The notes under the pieces: generated by a model
What the model was told of the DNA's origin: nothing
The model's input: the letters and a program-made list of their open reading frames with translations, nothing else
Database searches by the model: none
Source: Dryocola sp031988645
GTDB taxonomy: Bacteria; Pseudomonadota; Gammaproteobacteria; Enterobacterales; Enterobacteriaceae
Reading direction: 5' to 3'
Assembly (NCBI RefSeq): GCF_051307045.1
Contig: NZ_CP150452.1
Span: forward strand, 3,782,001-3,846,000
Length of the DNA stretch: 64,000 nucleotides
Shown: piece by piece, positions 1 through 10,393 of the stretch
How the letters are laid out: each line of letters begins with the position of its first letter
Position numbering within the stretch: the stretch's first letter is position 1
Made by a program: the position numbers and the translations under genes

Positions 1-11
1 CCGTAACAGGA

Positions 12-1310
12 TTATGCGTCGAACGGATCGCGCAGAATCATCGTTTCAGAACGATCCGGTCCGGTAGAAATAATATCCACCGGCACTTCGGTAAGTTCTT
101 CAATACGTTTGATATAGTCCAGCGCTGCCTGCGGCAAGCCGCTACGCTCTTTCACGCCGAAGGTCGTTTCAGACCAGCCCGGCATGGTTTCGTAGATTGG
201 CTCGATGCCTTCCCAGTCATCCGCCGCCATTGGGGTGGTGGTGACTTCACGGCCGTCCGGCATGCGGTAACCTACGCAGATTTTCACCTCTTTCAGGCCG
301 TCGAGCACGTCCAGCTTGGTCAGGCAGAAGCCCGAGAGGGAGTTGATCTGCACCGCGCGACGCACGGCAACCACGTCCAGCCAGCCGGTGCGACGGCGAC
401 GACCGGTGGTCGCGCCAAACTCGTTACCCTGCTTGCACAGGAACTCACCGACGTCGTCAAACAGTTCGGTCGGGAATGGACCTGCGCCAACGCGGGTGGA
501 ATAAGCCTTGATGATGCCCAGAACGTAATCCACATAGCGCGGGCCGAGGCCGGAGCCGGTCGCAACGCCACCTGCGGTGGTGTTAGAGGAGGTTACGTAC
601 GGATAGGTGCCGTGGTCGATGTCCAGCAGGGTGCCCTGCGCCCCTTCGAACATCACGAAGTCACCGCGTTTGCGCGCCTGATCCAGCAGATCGGAGACGT
701 CCACTACCATGCTGGTCAGGATGTCGGCGATAGCCATGACATCGTCCAGCACTTTCTGGTAGTCAACCGCTTCAACTTTGTAGAAGTTAACCAGCTGGAA
801 GTTATGGTATTCCATGACTTCTTTCAGCTTGGTTGCAAAGGTGGCTTTGTCGAACAGGTCGCCAACGCGCAGGCCGCGACGGGCCACTTTGTCTTCATAC
901 GCAGGACCGATGCCACGACCTGTGGTGCCGATAGCTTTGGCGCCGCGCGCTTTTTCGCGAGCAACGTCTAAAGCTACGTGGTAGTCGAGGATCAGCGGGC
1001 ATGCTTCAGACAGCAGCAGGCGCTCACGTACTGGAATACCGCGGTCTTCCAGGCCTTTCATCTCTTTCATCAGCGCCGCAGGAGACAGCACAACGCCGTT
1101 ACCAATGATGCTGGTGACGTTATCGCGAAGAATGCCTGATGGAATAAGATGGAGGACGGTTTTTTCACCGTTGATTACGAGAGTATGGCCTGCGTTGTGA
1201 CCGCCCTGGTAGCGCACAACATATTTAGCCCGTTCAGTCAGAAGATCGACGATCTTTCCTTTACCTTCGTCACCCCATTGGGTGCCCAGTACGACGACGT
1301 TGTTACCCAT
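12..1310 (-). CDS. purA: Adenylosuccinate synthetase
   Basis: PurA joins IMP and aspartate using GTP, the first committed step from IMP to AMP, in the cytoplasm. The 432-residue protein is full length for the family. The N-terminus carries the nucleotide-binding GTQWGDEGKGK loop with the catalytic Asp, followed by TTGRGIGPAYEDK (IMP binding) and the EGAQGTLLDIDHGTYP segment. The ATG lies just downstream of a possible PurR operator. It ends 11 bases from the left edge and is the last gene of the minus-strand hfl-side block, with yjeT upstream as in E. coli. No defects are seen. Confidence 0.97.
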   Translation of the reverse strand: MGNNVVVLGTQWGDEGKGKIVDLLTERAKYVVRYQGGHNAGHTLVINGEKTVLHLIPSGILRDNVTSIIGNGVVLSPAALMKEMKGLEDRGIPVRERLLLSEACPLILDYHVALDVAREKARGAKAIGTTGRGIGPAYEDKVARRGLRVGDLFDKATFATKLKEVMEYHNFQLVNFYKVEAVDYQKVLDDVMAIADILTSMVVDVSDLLDQARKRGDFVMFEGAQGTLLDIDHGTYPYVTSSNTTAGGVATGSGLGPRYVDYVLGIIKAYSTRVGAGPFPTELFDDVGEFLCKQGNEFGATTGRRRRTGWLDVVAVRRAVQINSLSGFCLTKLDVLDGLKEVKICVGYRMPDGREVTTTPMAADDWEGIEPIYETMPGWSETTFGVKERSGLPQAALDYIKRIEELTEVPVDIISTGPDRSETMILRDPFDA

Positions 1311-1316
1311 TTTTCA

Positions 1317-1332
1317 AAATCACCGTTTGCTT
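1317..1332 (-). promoter_or_regulatory. Possible PurR operator upstream of purA
   Basis: On the minus strand AAGCAAACGGTGATTT sits immediately before purA. It matches most of the PurR consensus ANGCAANCGNTTNCNT but misses two conserved positions. PurR control of purA is known in E. coli; here it is inferred from position and partial match only. Confidence 0.35.
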
Positions 1333-1412
1333 AAAAAAGGATTCTACCATCGGTTTCCCCGATGATCAGCCCTTTTAGTCGACAAAATAGTAATCGGCTG
1401 GCTGAATCTTAT

Positions 1413-1610
1413 TCAGCCGGCCGCACGACTCAACATATAGTAGATAACGACGCCCGCAACCACTAGTCCGCCGCCAAAGCGACGCAGCGTGTTGTCGGGC
1501 AGCTGCGTCATCGCGGCGATCATGCGCCGCCACATGCGCGGGTAAAGCATCGGCCCCAGGCCTTCGAGTACCAGAACAAGCGCCAGCGCTATCCAGATTG
1601 TAGAGTTCAT
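1413..1610 (-). CDS. yjeT: DUF2065 small inner-membrane protein YjeT
   Basis: This 65-residue protein has two hydrophobic stretches: residues about 3-20, and about 45-60 ending in VVIYYMLSRAAG. Between them is a conserved basic loop with PRMWRRMI. The size and sequence match the DUF2065 family protein YjeT, whose function is not established. It sits between hflC and purA, its normal place in enterobacteria. A hairpin terminator separates it from hflC, so it may be transcribed from its own promoter or by read-through. An inverted repeat (GGCTGAAT/ATTCAGCC) overlaps its stop codon. Confidence 0.9.
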   Translation of the reverse strand: MNSTIWIALALVLVLEGLGPMLYPRMWRRMIAAMTQLPDNTLRRFGGGLVVAGVVIYYMLSRAAG

Positions 1611-1629
1611 AATCTTTCCTGAAGCGGAT

Positions 1630-1657
1630 AAAAAAAGAGCCGGTCAGACCGGCTCTT
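1630..1657 (-). terminator. Rho-independent terminator after hflC
   Basis: Read on the minus strand, AAGAGCCGGT-CTG-ACCGGCTCTT forms a perfect 10-bp hairpin followed by a run of T. It lies just past the hflC stop codon and would end the hflX-hflK-hflC transcript. Confidence 0.9.
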
Positions 1658-1677
1658 GATTGTGTCACCTGTGAAAA

Positions 1678-2682
1678 TTAACGTGAACTGTTCGCAGGCG
1701 TTTTCATATAGCGGAAGAAATCGCTGTCCGGGCTCATCACCATCACGTCCTGACCGGACTTAAAGCTTGCCTCGTAGGCCCGCAGGCTACGGATAAAGGC
1801 ATAGAAGTCCGGATCCTGGCTGAAGGCGTCCGCAAACAGCTTGGCCGCTTCGGCATCGCCTTCGCCGCGGCTGATACGCCCCTGACGCTCGGCTTCCGCC
1901 AGAGTGCGGGTAACGCCGTAGTCGGCGGTCGCGCGCAGCTTCTCGGCTTCTTCCTGGCCCTGTGAACGGTGACGGCGGGCTACCGCTTCACGTTCAGCGC
2001 GCATACGGTTGTAAATAGCTTCCGAAACCTCAGCAGGCAGGTTGATCTGCTTGATGCGCACGTCCACAACTTCGATACCCAACGCCGCCATACTGTTCGG
2101 GTTGACCACGGCGACTTTACCGTTGGTCTCTTCGGTGATACGCGCCGCTGCGGAAGCGATGGCGTCGTCAGCCGCAGGCGTTGTCACCTCATCGTCGGTG
2201 CCGGCGGAACCGGAGTTCAGCGCGTCACGCACGTCCAGAGTCAGACGGCCGCGGGAGTCGGTCACGATGTCTTTCACATCCAGACGGCCGATTTCAGAAC
2301 GCAGACGGTCGCTGAACTTACGTTTCAACAGCACTTCGGCCTGCGACACGTCGCCACCGCCCGTTGCCAGGTAGTAACGGCTGAAGTCGCTGATACGCCA
2401 TTTGATGTAAGAATCGACAATCAGGTCTTTCTTCTCTTTGGTCACAAAGCGATCGGCCTGGTTGTCCATGGTCTGGATACGGGCATCGAGAGTTTTAACC
2501 GACTCGATAAACGGCACCTTAAAGTGCAGGCCCGGCTCGTAAACCACCGGCTTGTTCTCATCATCACGCAGAACTTTACCAAAGCGTAATGTGATTCCGC
2601 GCTCGCCTTCGTGTACCACGAAGATCGAGGTGAACAGCACCACCAGCACGATGATAATTAAAGCAATGACTGACTTACGCAT
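1678..2682 (-). CDS. hflC: HflC, SPFH-family modulator of FtsH protease
   Basis: HflC forms, with HflK, a large cage in the inner membrane that surrounds and controls the FtsH protease. The 334-residue product has an N-terminal membrane anchor (residues about 4-24, VIALIIIVLVVLFTSIFVVHE), the SPFH/band-7 domain beginning EGERGITLRFGKV, and a long coiled-coil region rich in Glu, Arg and Ala near residues 230-280. It follows hflK after only 2 bases, so the two are translationally linked. It is full length with no disruption. Confidence 0.96.
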   Translation of the reverse strand: MRKSVIALIIIVLVVLFTSIFVVHEGERGITLRFGKVLRDDENKPVVYEPGLHFKVPFIESVKTLDARIQTMDNQADRFVTKEKKDLIVDSYIKWRISDFSRYYLATGGGDVSQAEVLLKRKFSDRLRSEIGRLDVKDIVTDSRGRLTLDVRDALNSGSAGTDDEVTTPAADDAIASAAARITEETNGKVAVVNPNSMAALGIEVVDVRIKQINLPAEVSEAIYNRMRAEREAVARRHRSQGQEEAEKLRATADYGVTRTLAEAERQGRISRGEGDAEAAKLFADAFSQDPDFYAFIRSLRAYEASFKSGQDVMVMSPDSDFFRYMKTPANSSR

Positions 2683-2684
2683 CG

Positions 2685-3942
2685 TTATTCACTCCCTACG
2701 CGCTGGTTATCAGTGCGCTGTGCGTCCGCACGGCGCTGATCCATGATGTCGCCTCTGCTGGCAGAGGACGAGGTGCTGGCGCTACCGCTGCCTGAGCCGG
2801 AAGCCGGCGGCAGACGCAGCAGGTTGTTTGCGCCGCTGTTATCGCTCTTTGCCGCAGGCTGCGCGCCACCTTTGAGCATCTGGTCAAGCGGCAGAACCAT
2901 CAGGTTGCCGCCTTTATCGTTGACCAGCACTTTACGGGTGTGGCTAAGCACGTTTTCCATGGTTTCGATATACAGACGCTCGCGGGTGATTTCCGGGGCG
3001 GCTTTATACTCTGGCAGCAGCTTCGCAAAGCGGGCTACTTCACCCTGGGCTTCTAACACTGTCTGTGTTTTGTAGGCGCGCGCTTCTTCGAGGATACGCT
3101 GCGCCTGGCCGTTGGCACGCGGCTGAACTTCGTTGGCGTAGGCCTCAGCTTCACGAATGTACTGCTGTTCGTTTTCACGCGCGGAAATCGCATCATCAAA
3201 CGCCGCTTTAACTTCTTCCGGCGGACGCGCAGCCTGGAAGTTAACGTCAAGCAGGGTAATACCCATGTTGTACGGGCGAATGGTTTCTTCCAGTTCGCGC
3301 TGGGTATCGTTACGAATAATGGTACGACCTTCGGTGAGGATCTTATCCATGGAGTATTTGCCGATTACGCCACGCAGCGCGCTGTCAGTCGCCTGACGCA
3401 GGCTGTCGTCCGCGCTGGTCACGCTGAACAGATATTTTTGCGGATCCGTTACGCGGTACTGCACGTTCATCTCAACGCGCACGACGTTTTCATCGGACGT
3501 GAGCATCACGCCGGAAGCGGCGAGTTCGCGCACGGACTCAACGTTGACCGCCTGCACGCTATCAATGAAGGTCGGTTTCCAGTTCAGGGCCCGGCTCAAC
3601 CAGATGGCTGAATTTACCAAAACGCGTCACAACGCCGCGCTCGGCTTCTTTGATGGTGTAGAACCCGGTGGCAGCCCAAATGATTACCGCCGCGACGGCA
3701 ACAATGCCCACCACGCGGCCACCAATATGCGGACGCGGGGTCTGGGAGGAACCGCCGCCGGTGCCGCCGCTTTTACCGCCGCCTAAGCCGCCAAGTTTTT
3801 TACTTAATTTACGGAAGATATCATCCAGATCAGGTGGCCCCTGATCGCGCCCTCCTTTGTTACCCCCAGAGTCGCCGCCAGGTTTGCTGCTTCCCCACGG
3901 GTCGCGGTCCTGTCCGTTATTACCGGGCTGATTCCACGCCAT
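2685..3942 (-). CDS. hflK: HflK, SPFH-family modulator of FtsH (frameshift in this sequence)
   Basis: HflK is the partner of HflC in the FtsH-regulating complex. The start MAWNQPGNNGQDRDPWG is typical and is followed by a Gly-rich cytoplasmic tail, a membrane segment (about 80-100, VVGIVAVAAVIIWAATGFY) and the SPFH domain. The frame breaks after HLVEPG: the sequence reads GGGCCC at 3587-3592 where GGCCC would give the expected EPGLNWKPTF. Removing one base restores a protein of about 418 residues, the normal length. The C-terminus is Ser/Gly/Ala-rich. The break is most likely a sequencing error at GGCC. Confidence 0.93.
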
Positions 3943-4015
3943 GTTTATGCTCCATATTTGTTGTGCGGTGATATCCCCCGTAGGGGAAAAAGTCTTCAGG
4001 ACAAACGCGCGCCGG

Positions 4016-5297
4016 TCAAACAATGTAGTCCATTAGTGCCGGTTCTTGTTTACAGAGGCGACGCCAGTCAACGATGGGCATACGAACCTGTAAGCCAACG
4101 CTGCCGTCCTCCTCCATCCACTCTTTTTCTATTGCCTGAAGCTGATAAAACCGGCTTCGAAGTCGCCCTGCCTGGGGGGGTAAGCACAACGTATGCTGCG
4201 CAATTTCACCAGATAAACGTTCCGTCAAAGCCTGGAAAAGCAGTGGCACACCGGCACCTGTCTGGGCAGAAAGCCAGACGCGTATCGGTACATTTTCGTC
4301 GTTCCTGTCGATACGCGGCGCAAACTCATCCAGCATATCGATTTTATTCATAACCAGCAGGACGGGAATATCATCGGCCTCGATCTCTTCTAAAACGGTA
4401 TCGACCGCGGCGATGTTTTCCTGAATCCTGAGATCCGACGCGTCAATCACGTGCAGCAGCAGCGTGGCCTGGCGGGTCTCCTGCAGGGTGGCTTTAAACG
4501 CTGCCACAAGATCGTGGGGCAGGTGCCGAATAAAGCCTACCGTATCTGCCAGCACGGTTTCGCCCACGTCTGCAATGTCAATACGACGCAGCGTGGGATC
4601 GAGCGTGGCGAACAGCTGGTCTGCGGCATACACTTCAGCCGCGGTAATTTGGTTAAAAAGGGTGGATTTACCGGCGTTGGTGTAGCCCACCAGTGAGACA
4701 GTCGGCACGTCGGCTTTAGCTCGCGCTCTTCGTCCCTGCTCACGTTGTTTTTCTACTCGTTCCAGGCGTGAGAGGATCTGCATGATGCGGTTACGCAACA
4801 GCCGGCGGTCCGTTTCAAGCTGCGTTTCGCCAGGGCCGCGTAGGCCCTATCCCGCCTTTTTGACGCTCAAGGTGGGTCCAGCCGCGGACCAGCCGCGTCG
4901 CCAGATGGCGCAGCTGCGCCAGCTCAACCTGCAGCTTACCTTCATGGGTGCGCGCACGCTGGGCAAAAATATCTAAAATCAGTCCCGTTCTGTCGATGAC
5001 CCGACATTCGCACAGGGCTTCAAGGTTACGTTCTTGCGCCGGGGACAACGCATGATCGAACAGCACGACCGAGGCCCCAGTGGCTTTAACTGCATCGGCA
5101 ATTTCTACGGCTTTGCCTTCGCCAACAAAATACTTTGGATGCGGCGCTTTGCGGCTACCGGTCACCACCTGCAGCGCTTCGACACCGGCTGAAGAGACCA
5201 GGGATTCAAACTCCGCGAGGTCTTCCATGTCTTTGTCTTGCGAAAAATAGATGTGTACCAGCACCGCTTGCTCACCAGCGTCATAACGGTCAAACAA
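4016..5297 (-). CDS. hflX: Ribosome-splitting GTPase HflX (frameshift in this sequence)
   Basis: HflX binds stalled 70S ribosomes, often after heat stress, and splits them using GTP. The N-terminal half (MFDRYDAGEQAVLVHIYF, then the glycine-rich GVEALQVVTGSRKAPHPKYFVG region compressed here) and the GTPase domain (G1 GYTNAGKSTLF, G3 DTVGF, G4 NKID) are both present, but in different frames. The break is at 4843-4847, where GGCCC replaces GGCC in the codons for GGIGLRGPGE. Correction gives 426 residues, the usual length. It lies between hfq and hflK as in E. coli. Confidence 0.93.
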
Positions 5298-5371
5298 GCG
5301 TATAACCTCTCAAAAAGACCAGCGGGGAACACAGCAGTCCTGGTTCCCCGAGCTGGAAAACAACAAATGCC

Positions 5372-5680
5372 TTATTCGGCGTCTTCGCTGTCTTGTTGTG
5401 GCGCAGAACCCTGCGCACTTCCACCATGGTGGTAGCTGCCAGAACCGCTAGTACCCGTGTTATTACTGTGATGAGATACCGGACGAGACGGAACAACAGT
5501 TGAAATCGCGTGCTTATAGACCATCTGACTGACCGTGTTTTTCAACAGGATCACGAACTGATCGAAAGACTCAATCTGACCTTGCAGCTTAATGCCATTC
5601 ACCAAATAAATAGAAACTGGAACACGTTCCCGACGCAATGCGTTCAGGAACGGATCTTGTAATGATTGCCCCTTAGCCAT
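5372..5680 (-). CDS. hfq: RNA chaperone Hfq
   Basis: Hfq is a hexameric Sm-like protein that pairs small RNAs with mRNAs. The 102-residue product starts MAKGQSLQDPFLNALRRERV, has the Sm1 motif with QFDQFVILLKN and the Sm2 motif YKHAISTVVPSR, and ends in an acidic, low-complexity tail (QQDSEDAE) typical of enterobacteria. The conserved His57 region YKHA is intact. It lies between miaA and hflX, and promoters inside miaA are known to drive it in E. coli. Confidence 0.98.
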   Translation of the reverse strand: MAKGQSLQDPFLNALRRERVPVSIYLVNGIKLQGQIESFDQFVILLKNTVSQMVYKHAISTVVPSRPVSHHSNNTGTSGSGSYHHGGSAQGSAPQQDSEDAE

Positions 5681-5816
5681 TCTATCTTTTCCTTATATGC
5701 TTGTTGTTTGTAACTCAAGAACCCTGAGGCTCTGAAAAACTGCGTAAAAATTTGCGCACGATGTCGATTCAATTGTACACATTCATTGGTGCTTCGCACT
5801 AACAACCTGTAATACT

Positions 5817-6731
5817 TCATTGCGGGCCCAGCTCAGGGTTTTCGCTGTCTAACCAGCGAACATCTTCCCAGCCTCGCAACCAGGTCATCTGGCGTTTAGC
5901 CAATTGTCTCGTCGCGCAAATACCTCGATAAACCATTTCCTCATGCGAGATTTCCCCCGCCAGATAAGACCACATCTGCCGGTAGCCCACACAACGAATG
6001 GAAGGCATCTCCGTATGCAAATCTCCGCGGGCAAAAAGAGCCCGCACTTCTGCTTCAAAACCTGAAGCTAACATCTGATGAAAACGCTGCTCAATGCGCT
6101 GATGGAGCAGTTCACGGCTCGCCGGGGCGATGGCGAACTGATGCACCTGGTAAGGCAGAGCTTCTCCTGACGTTTGCGTCAGTTCCGTTAAAGTTTTACC
6201 CGAAATGAAAAAAACTTCCAGTGCCCGGGAAAGCCTTTGCGGATCGTTTGGATGAATCCGTGCCCCCGCAACCGGATCGACTTCGACCAGCTGCCGATGC
6301 AGCGCATCCCATCCCTGCTCTGCCGCCTGTTGTTCAATCCTTGCGCGAACGTCTGCATCCGCCGGCGGTAACGGCGAAAGGCCTTCTAATAACGCCTTGA
6401 AGTAAAGCATCGTCCCCCCGACTAACAGGGGAATACGCCCGCTGGCGGTAATATCAGCCATTTCTGCCAGCGCGTCGCGACGGAAATCCGCCGCCGAGTA
6501 CGCCTGCGCCGGATCGAGGATATCGAGTAACCGGTGCGGCGCCTGGGCGAGTTCTTCCGCCGTCGGCTTCGCCGTTCCGATATCCATTCCTTGATAGATA
6601 AGGGCCGAATCGACGCTTATCAACTCTACCGGCAGCGTTTTACGCAAATTAATGGCTAATGCCGTCTTACCCGAGGCCGTAGGCCCCATTAAAAAAATTG
6701 CCTGCGGCAGGTTTTTGCTTACTTCAGTCAT
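5817..6731 (-). CDS. miaA: tRNA dimethylallyltransferase MiaA
   Basis: MiaA adds a dimethylallyl group to A37 of tRNAs that read codons beginning with U. The 304-residue product has the P-loop GPTASGKTALA near residue 16, the DSALIYQGMDIGTAKP segment that binds the tRNA base, and the late CVGYRQMW motif. Its start overlaps the mutL stop by 8 bases, so it is co-transcribed with mutL. It is about a dozen residues shorter than the E. coli protein at the C-terminus, which looks natural. Confidence 0.96.
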   Translation of the reverse strand: MTEVSKNLPQAIFLMGPTASGKTALAINLRKTLPVELISVDSALIYQGMDIGTAKPTAEELAQAPHRLLDILDPAQAYSAADFRRDALAEMADITASGRIPLLVGGTMLYFKALLEGLSPLPPADADVRARIEQQAAEQGWDALHRQLVEVDPVAGARIHPNDPQRLSRALEVFFISGKTLTELTQTSGEALPYQVHQFAIAPASRELLHQRIEQRFHQMLASGFEAEVRALFARGDLHTEMPSIRCVGYRQMWSYLAGEISHEEMVYRGICATRQLAKRQMTWLRGWEDVRWLDSENPELGPQ

Positions 6732-8584
6732 GTTTCAGGGCGTTCATCGCCAGCGTTAGATCAACAGGTTGTAACAAACCGCCGGGTGGATTTTTCACCA
6801 GCTGCGGGCAAAGGCGCTCAATATCGGCAAGTAAAGCAATAGCTTGTGCCTGATTCCACTGTTCATGCTCCGCTGTCAGATGACGGGCGAACCAGTGGGC
6901 AATTTGCGTAGCGCTAACCTCTGCCTGTTGCGCCAGGTATCCTGGCAGTTCATAAATCAAGATTTGTAAATTTTGTTTACGTAAAGGTAAAGGTACGGAG
7001 CGAATGGTTATCTGCCTGGCATCGGCGGCAAATTCGATGCCCATGCTGAGCAAAAGCGGCTGATAACGCAGCAGCACGTCCAGCTCATCCTTAGAGACTT
7101 TCATCCGCACCGGGATCAGCAATGGCTGAGCGCGAACGCCTTCGCTGCCCGGAATCAGCTGCGCCTGCTTCAGCCAGCGGTCCGCCACGGCAAGCGATAG
7201 CAGCATGACGCTGCCATCCCGCTCCAGAAGCGCGTATTGCGGTGGGATAATCGTCAGCACTCTGCCGAAACTCTGCGAATGGCCTTCCAGCGCGTCCGGC
7301 TCTTCAGTCTGGTTAGCCGCTGGTGGAACCGTTGGGGTATCCAGCAGTTGACGATAAAGCGCGCCTTGCTGCTTCTGATAGCCAGGCGCCGCGTTTGGCC
7401 ACGTCGGCTGGCGTTGTCCGCCAGCGCTGCCCGCAGAAGGATGAGGCGCCGTTTCCCGAGGCGCGGAAGGCGCCTGAGCTGGCGTTGCAAACTGGTTACG
7501 CCCTGAGGCCACGCGGTTTTCCGGCTGCCAGCGCTGCTGGACGACTTCGGTGGGCGTGTCTTCCTGTAGCAGAAGATTTTCATCGCGCTGCTGCAGGACG
7601 CTCAGCACGCCCTGATAAATAAAATCATGCACCAGACGGGACTGGTGGAAACGGACCTCGTGCTTGGCGGGATGCACGTTGACGTCGACCTGATGGGGAT
7701 CGATTTCCAGATAGAGCACGAAAGCGGGCTGCCGCTCGGCGCCGGCTTTATCTTCGCAGGCCTGGCGAATGGCGTGGGCGATCAGGCGATCGCGCATCAT
7801 GCGGCCATTTACATAGCAATACTGAATTTCCGCCAGCGCCGGGGTGGTGGCAGAAGGTTCGGCAACCCAGCCGCGCAGCGCCAGATCGCCATGCTGCCAT
7901 TCGATTTTCAGCGCCTGCTCAAGAAATGGCGCGCCGCAAATCGCTCCAAGACGACGTTCGCGTGGCGCACCTTCCTGCACGGCGCGATACTGGCGCACCA
8001 TCTTGCCGTTGTGATTAAGGTTTATCGACACGTCAAAGCGCGCCAGCGCGATGCGGCGCACTATCTCGTCGATATGGTTAAACTCGGTTTTCTCGGTGCG
8101 CATAAATTTACGCCGGGCCGGCGTGTTGTAGAACAGATCCAACACTTCAAGCGTGGTGCCAACCGGATGGGCTGCGGGTTTTACCGTCACATTCTGGTCG
8201 CGGCCTTCGGCATAGGCCCTGCCAGGCCTCGCTCTGCTCCGCGGTGCGGGAAGTCAGCGTGAGGCGGGCCACCGAGCTGATGCTCGCCAGCGCTTCGCCG
8301 CGAAAACCGAGGCTGATAATGGCCTCAAGATCGTCAAGGCAGGCAATTTTACTGGTCGCGTGGCGAGCCAGCGCCAGCGCCAGCTCGTCCTTATTGATGC
8401 CGCAGCCGTTGTCGCGGATGCGGATCATCTTCGCGCCGCCGCGTTCAATATCGATGTCGATACGCGTAGCGCCGGCATCAAGGCTGTTTTCTATCAGCTC
8501 TTTTACCACCGACGCAGGGCGTTCAACCACTTCGCCTGCGGCAATCTGGTTCGCAAGCTGGGGAGGCAGAACCTGAATCGGCAT
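6724..8584 (-). CDS. mutL: DNA mismatch repair protein MutL (frameshift in this sequence)
   Basis: MutL is the GHKL ATPase that links MutS mismatch recognition to MutH and UvrD. The N-terminal part has the ATP-binding motifs ENSLDAGA, DNGCGI and GFRGEAL; the C-terminal part carries FYNTPARRKF, the variable linker and the dimerisation domain. The frame breaks in the segment expected to read AWQAYAEGRDQ, at 8215-8219, where one extra C follows GGCC. With correction it is about 619 residues, normal for the family. If the break were real the strain would be a mutator, but it fits the GGCC error pattern. It is 8 bases downstream of amiB. Confidence 0.93.
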
Positions 8585-8592
8585 AGCAATCC

Positions 8593-9918
8593 TTATTGAG
8601 TAATGGCGACTTTGTCTAAGTCGGCGCTTTGCGCGCTTGCGGTTTGTCCCGCCGCGGGCGCCGACTGTAGCGGATGCGCGAGGAAGTAGCTGCGCAGCCC
8701 TTCGTAAATAGCTTTTGCGATCTGCTGCTGGTAGTCATCGCTGCCCAGCAGGCGCTCTTCGCCGTTATTACTGATAAACCCGGTTTCGACCAGCACGGAA
8801 GGAATATCCGGGGAACGCAGCACGCCAAGGCTCGCATGTTCCGGACGGCGCTTATGCAGCGATCCTACCTGCCCAAGCTGCGCCAGCATTTTCGTCGCCA
8901 CATCATACCCGACGCGCTGGGAATGACCGAACTGCAAATCCAGCACGGCCTGGCTGAGATAGGGATCCGCCTGGCTGTTCGCCAGCACGTCGCCCGCGCC
9001 GCCTAACAGCTCAGACTGCTTCTCGTGCTGCTCAAGCCAGCCCGCCATTTCGCTGTTCGCGCGGCGGTTAGACAGCACCCACACGGAAGCGCCCGTCGCG
9101 TCGCGGTTCGGGGCGGCATCCGCGTGAATCGAAACCAGGATATTGGCGTTCTGCTTGCGGGCGACGTCCGAACGTCCCATCACCGAGATGAAATAGTCGC
9201 CGTCGCGGGTCAGCACGCCTTTAAACATCGGGTCGTCGTTCAGCAGCGCGCGCAGCTTGCGGGCGATAGAGATAGTGACGTTTTTCTCTTTCGTGCCTCC
9301 CGGGCCTATTGCGCCGGGATCCTGGCCGCCGTGGCCGGCGTCGATAGCCACCACTACGGTATCTGAATTCTGGTTACCCCTTTGCGTACGGGCAGGCCTG
9401 GTCACAGTATTGGAGCCGATAACGCCGGTTACCTGCTGCGATTTGAACGGGTTTTTAGCCGGCTCGGATGGGCGTGAAACGGGCGCGGGCTCGACGCGCT
9501 TAGCCACAACCGGCGGCGGAGGCGGAGGCGCGTCTGCGTTGATAGTAAAGACGACGGTATAATTCGCGCCGTTTTGTTGTTTTACCGCGCGCGTTTTACC
9601 CGGCTGGGTAAGATCCACCACAAGGCGTAAGGAGCCGGCATCTTTCGGCTGCCCGGAACGGATGCTTTTAACGAGGTTATTGCCGCTAAACTGCAGCGGT
9701 AAGCCCTGAATCACGCCGGTTTGCCTGATATCCAGCGCGACGCTTTTTTTATCATCCTGCGAAAATGAATATTCCGGATCGCCCATAAAGCTAAAGGTGA
9801 TACGCGCCTGATTATCACCGTTAGATACCTGAATATCCGCAAGACTCGCCGCCCCGGCCTGGGCGCAAAGCGCCAGCGCACATACGGCCATTATCCAACC
9901 CTTAACGCGATAGATCAT
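8593..9918 (-). CDS. amiB: N-acetylmuramoyl-L-alanine amidase AmiB
   Basis: AmiB cleaves septal peptidoglycan in the periplasm during daughter-cell separation and is activated by EnvC. The 441-residue protein has a signal peptide (about 1-24, ending AQAGAA), an AMIN domain (about 25-130), a Pro-rich linker with a run of prolines, and an Amidase_3 catalytic domain from about 190. Zinc-site and catalytic motifs IDAGHGGQDPGAIG, SIHADAA and VLVETGFISN are present. It lies between tsaE and mutL in the classic tsaE-amiB-mutL-miaA-hfq superoperon. Confidence 0.95.
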   Translation of the reverse strand: MIYRVKGWIMAVCALALCAQAGAASLADIQVSNGDNQARITFSFMGDPEYSFSQDDKKSVALDIRQTGVIQGLPLQFSGNNLVKSIRSGQPKDAGSLRLVVDLTQPGKTRAVKQQNGANYTVVFTINADAPPPPPPVVAKRVEPAPVSRPSEPAKNPFKSQQVTGVIGSNTVTRPARTQRGNQNSDTVVVAIDAGHGGQDPGAIGPGGTKEKNVTISIARKLRALLNDDPMFKGVLTRDGDYFISVMGRSDVARKQNANILVSIHADAAPNRDATGASVWVLSNRRANSEMAGWLEQHEKQSELLGGAGDVLANSQADPYLSQAVLDLQFGHSQRVGYDVATKMLAQLGQVGSLHKRRPEHASLGVLRSPDIPSVLVETGFISNNGEERLLGSDDYQQQIAKAIYEGLRSYFLAHPLQSAPAAGQTASAQSADLDKVAITQ

Positions 9919-9931
9919 CCCGTCATCCTTG

Positions 9932-10393
9932 TTATTTGGCTAACCGCGCCAGTAACGAATCACCAGATGAGGAAACTGCTGTTATGCGCGCCTCACGCCC
10001 TTGCGCCTCGTAGCTTAAGTGCAGCTCGATATCCGGTTCCGGCAGAACGCCTTTCCCCTGCTGCGGCCACTCTACAAGGCAAATCGCATCGTTGGCGAAA
10101 TAATCGCGGATGCCCATAAACTCGAGCTCCTCCGGGTCCGCCAGACGATACAGATCGAAATGGTATACCATTAAATTATCGAGAGCGTATGGCTCAACTA
10201 ACGTATAGGTCGGGCTTTTCACGTTCCCTTTATGGCCTAAAGCCTGCATAAATCCCCGGCTGAACGTCGTTTTCCCCGCGCCAAGATCGCCATACAGGAA
10301 AATGACGGTTGCCCCTTCGCAGGCCGCCGCCACGCGCGCGCCCAGCTCCAGAGTTGCGGCTTCATCAGGTAATGCGATAACACGATTCATCAT
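9932..10393 (-). CDS. tsaE: tRNA t6A threonylcarbamoylation ATPase TsaE
   Basis: TsaE is the ATPase that works with TsaB and TsaD to make t6A37 in tRNAs reading ANN codons. The 153-residue product has the Walker A motif YGDLGAGKTTFSRGF, the switch region SPTYTLVEPY and HFDLYRL, and the LVEWPQQG motif. Its start overlaps the 3' end of nnr by 29 bases, which points to translational coupling. It is intact and of normal length. Confidence 0.96.
   Translation of the reverse strand: MMNRVIALPDEAATLELGARVAAACEGATVIFLYGDLGAGKTTFSRGFMQALGHKGNVKSPTYTLVEPYALDNLMVYHFDLYRLADPEELEFMGIRDYFANDAICLVEWPQQGKGVLPEPDIELHLSYEAQGREARITAVSSSGDSLLARLAK

Noticed and set aside
8211..8225. Mutator phenotype through mutL loss
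   Set aside because: The break fits the GGCC error pattern; the two halves of mutL show no further decay.
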